The translations under genes and the position numbers were made by a program. Below the pieces are notes generated by a model, which was not told the DNA's origin, searched no databases, and saw only the letters and a list, made by a program, of their open reading frames with translations. Of a stretch of DNA of 53,706 bases, positions 53,651 to 53,706 are shown in pieces. Position 1 is the first letter of the stretch; every line of letters begins with the position of its first letter. Location of the stretch: positions 1-53,706 of the forward strand of contig CAITEP010000003.1 in assembly GCA_903891475.1 (NCBI GenBank). Direction: 5' to 3'. This DNA is from an uncultured Mucilaginibacter sp. GTDB lineage: Bacteria > Bacteroidota > Bacteroidia > Sphingobacteriales > Sphingobacteriaceae.

Positions 53651-53678
53651 TTTTGTTAAATATCTGATATTAAATTTG
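53651..53678 (+). promoter_or_regulatory. Possible plus-strand promoter leading out of the window
   Basis: TTTTG (53651-53655) and TAAATTTG (53671-53678) are separated by 15 bases, slightly short for the Bacteroidetes pattern. Any gene it serves is outside the window. Confidence 0.22.
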
Positions 53679-53706
53679 TTATATTTTTGTTTTGTATTAT
53701 TTTTAA

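Larger units (their letters stand above)
53404..53706. other. AT-rich intergenic region at the window end
   Basis: No gene is seen in these 303 very AT-rich bases. They hold a probable minus-strand -7 box for the DPM1-like gene (53455-53462) and, at the far end, a plus-strand TAAATTTG that may belong to a gene beyond the window. Confidence 0.5.

Overview
The window is chromosomal DNA from a member of the Bacteroidota, most likely a Sphingobacteriaceae-type organism (Pedobacter/Mucilaginibacter relatives). This is inferred from the low GC content, many Bacteroidetes-type -7 boxes (TAnnTTTG) a few bases from start codons, few Shine-Dalgarno sites, and protein types common in that group: LptF/G-type permease beside Tgt, split heptose kinase and adenylyltransferase, bacterial GH3-family protein, S9 peptidase, and a secreted GH29 fucosidase. 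No rRNA, tRNA, CRISPR array, phage or transposase gene was recognised.

Layout. 1-4.4 kb (minus): a C-terminally truncated sterol desaturase-family gene with its own terminator, then the tightly coupled tgt-lptG-EamA operon. 4.5-8.2 kb (plus): glycosyltransferase, ECF sigma factor, rsmG, dprA, and a possible broken small membrane-protein gene. 8.2-13.8 kb (minus): SixA-like phosphatase, GT9 glycosyltransferase, ADP-heptose genes hldC, gmhA and hldA, and a PolX whose polymerase site is degenerate. 13.9-17.7 kb (plus): an unknown protein, then the uronate operon uxaC-kdgK-eda. 17.7-26.8 kb (minus): alpha/beta hydrolase, CDGSH protein, SGNH esterase with a YbbP/YbbA-like ABC system, ychF, and a DPP-IV-like peptidase. 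26.9-28.6 kb (plus): an ABC ATPase and a membrane protein. 28.8-39.8 kb: thioesterase, TPR protein, Sfp-type PPTase (plus), the glycerol genes glpF, glpK and glpD, alpha-L-fucosidase, and pnp. 39.9-40.2 kb: rpsO. 40.3-45.9 kb (minus): an eight-gene fatty-acid-synthase-like operon. 46.0-53.4 kb (minus): rseP and dxr, a four-helix-bundle gene framed by inverted repeats, and an operon of two family 2 glycosyltransferases, a membrane protein and a GH3-family protein.

Two things stand out. First, the 40.3-45.9 kb operon carries KR, DH, ACP, KS, ER, holo-ACP synthase, a hydrolase and a PlsC-like acyltransferase. Those are nearly all parts for building and transferring a dedicated acyl chain, and the ACP and dehydratase are divergent. 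Second, three intergenic loci (about 10.93-11.03, 22.95-23.15 and 48.68-49.20 kb) hold degenerate tandem arrays with a 7-8 nt period. Each locus has its own heptad sequence, and each array sits on or just after the stop codon of the upstream gene. Two are arranged as inverted arms, and one pair of arms encloses a gene for a four-helix-bundle protein related to 23S rRNA intervening-sequence proteins and DGR Avd proteins. This looks like a family of structured insertions, possibly mobile, that I do not recognise as a described element.

The other genes mostly form ordinary metabolic and envelope modules: LPS transport and core heptose synthesis, isoprenoid synthesis (dxr), uronate and glycerol catabolism, and RNA turnover (pnp).
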